From UBA2334 sp049653005 (lineage in GTDB: Bacteria; Pseudomonadota; Gammaproteobacteria; Burkholderiales; Burkholderiaceae_C), in assembly GCA_049653005.1 (NCBI GenBank), contig JBASFL010000024.1, forward strand, positions 1 through 39,453: a stretch of 39,453 nucleotides of DNA, read 5' to 3'. Under the pieces are notes generated by a model that ran no database searches, was not told the origin of the DNA, and saw nothing but the letters and a program-made list of their open reading frames with translations. Made by a program: the position numbers and the translations under genes. This document shows, in pieces, positions 38,998 through 39,453 of the stretch (position 1 is its first letter; every line of letters starts with the position of its first letter).

Positions 38998-39141
38998 TGC
39001 CCGCCTCTCTGTTCCGCCGCCACGCCATGCGCCAGGCAAGCCGGGCGCGCAAGTCGCTTTCAATCTGAACGAAAATAGAGGGTTGTCGGCAGCGCGTTCA
39101 ACGCAGCCTGCCGCCCCAGTTCAAAAAACAACGGATTCACC

Positions 39142-39453
39142 ATGACCACACCAGCGCCGAACGCCAACCGTGCCACCGTAGCCGACATCCGCAAGACCTT
39201 CCTCGACTTCTTTGCCTCCAAGGGCCACACCGTGGTGGCGTCCAGCCCGTTGGTGCCCGGCAACGACCCCACGCTGATGTTTACCAACAGCGGCATGGTG
39301 CAGTTCAAAGACGTGTTTCTGGGCACCGACAAGCGCAACTACGTGCGCGCCACGTCCGTTCAGGCCTGCCTGCGTGCGGGTGGCAAGCACAACGACCTGG
39401 AAAACGTGGGCTACACCGCCCGCCACCACACCTTCTTTGAAATGCTGGGCAAC
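39142..39453 (+). CDS. alaS: Alanyl-tRNA synthetase, N-terminal part (3' truncated by window)
   Basis: The first 104 codons of AlaRS, open to the right edge. ATG 39142 is followed by VADIRKTFLDFFASKGHTVVASSPLVPGNDPTLMFTNSGMVQFKDVFLG and RHHTFFEMLGN, the class II core motifs of the enzyme. The reaction charges tRNA-Ala with alanine. The 144 bases before it show no other gene; no leader peptide or riboswitch is evident. Confidence 0.97.
   Translation, partial: MTTPAPNANRATVADIRKTFLDFFASKGHTVVASSPLVPGNDPTLMFTNSGMVQFKDVFLGTDKRNYVRATSVQACLRAGGKHNDLENVGYTARHHTFFEMLGN

Overview
The window is about 39.5 kb of GC-rich bacterial DNA from a betaproteobacterium, most likely Comamonadaceae (Burkholderiales). 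The placement rests on gene content (quinoprotein alcohol oxidation, a meta-cleavage homoprotocatechuate pathway, AcoR-type regulators) and on several copies of a short interspersed repeat that I recall as typical of that family (7208-7275, 32941-32990, 35750-35800). No species is assigned. No phage, transposase or CRISPR array was seen.

Region 1 (1-14.3 kb) is a periplasmic quinoprotein alcohol-oxidation locus. It holds the end of a PQQ-associated ABC binding protein, an ABC permease, a SoxYZ-like carrier, two metallo-beta-lactamase-fold 'quinoprotein relay' proteins, a PQQ alcohol dehydrogenase whose Asp-Tyr-Asp motif predicts lanthanide dependence, two small cytochromes c, a PedF-type cytochrome c550 and an MxaJ-like binding protein. 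Inside it sits a divergent four-gene operon for a MotA/TolQ-like channel, an ExbD/TolR-like protein with a large periplasmic domain, a membrane protein and a lipoprotein. A GAFTGA-containing sigma-54 activator is encoded between them. A nearly identical 17-bp dyad (TGTTC..AA.CTGTGAC) occurs three times, each upstream of a good -24/-12 promoter: before the dehydrogenase, before the channel operon and before the cytochrome c550 gene. This suggests that the channel operon belongs to the alcohol regulon.

Region 2 (14.3-20 kb) is a tungsten/molybdenum aldehyde oxidoreductase operon of the AorABC type: a four-cluster ferredoxin, the catalytic subunit, an FAD/NAD subunit, a MoaD-like protein and an unknown 99-residue protein ending in Gly-Gly-Gly. 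It is divergent from an AcoR-like regulator that lacks the AAA+ domain. Together regions 1 and 2 could oxidise alcohol to aldehyde in the periplasm and aldehyde to acid in the cytoplasm.

Region 3 (20-27.7 kb) holds a DEDDh exonuclease, a fused 5-oxoprolinase, a ComEA-like helix-hairpin-helix protein, a GspE/PilB-type ATPase with two MshEN motifs, a small secreted Cys-rich protein, a strong terminator and tRNA-Gly(CCC).

Region 4 (27.7-37.9 kb) is the homoprotocatechuate meta-cleavage operon read leftward, hpaG-hpaE-hpaD-hpaF-hpaH-(PanE-like)-hpaI-(class II aldolase-like)-succinate semialdehyde dehydrogenase. It is divergent from a MarR-type repressor (HpaR), and a perfect 16-bp palindrome fills the spacer of the hpaG promoter. 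The pathway ends in pyruvate and succinate. Region 5 (37.9-39.5 kb) is a nucleotidyltransferase-fold gene with an AT-rich promoter and the start of alaS.
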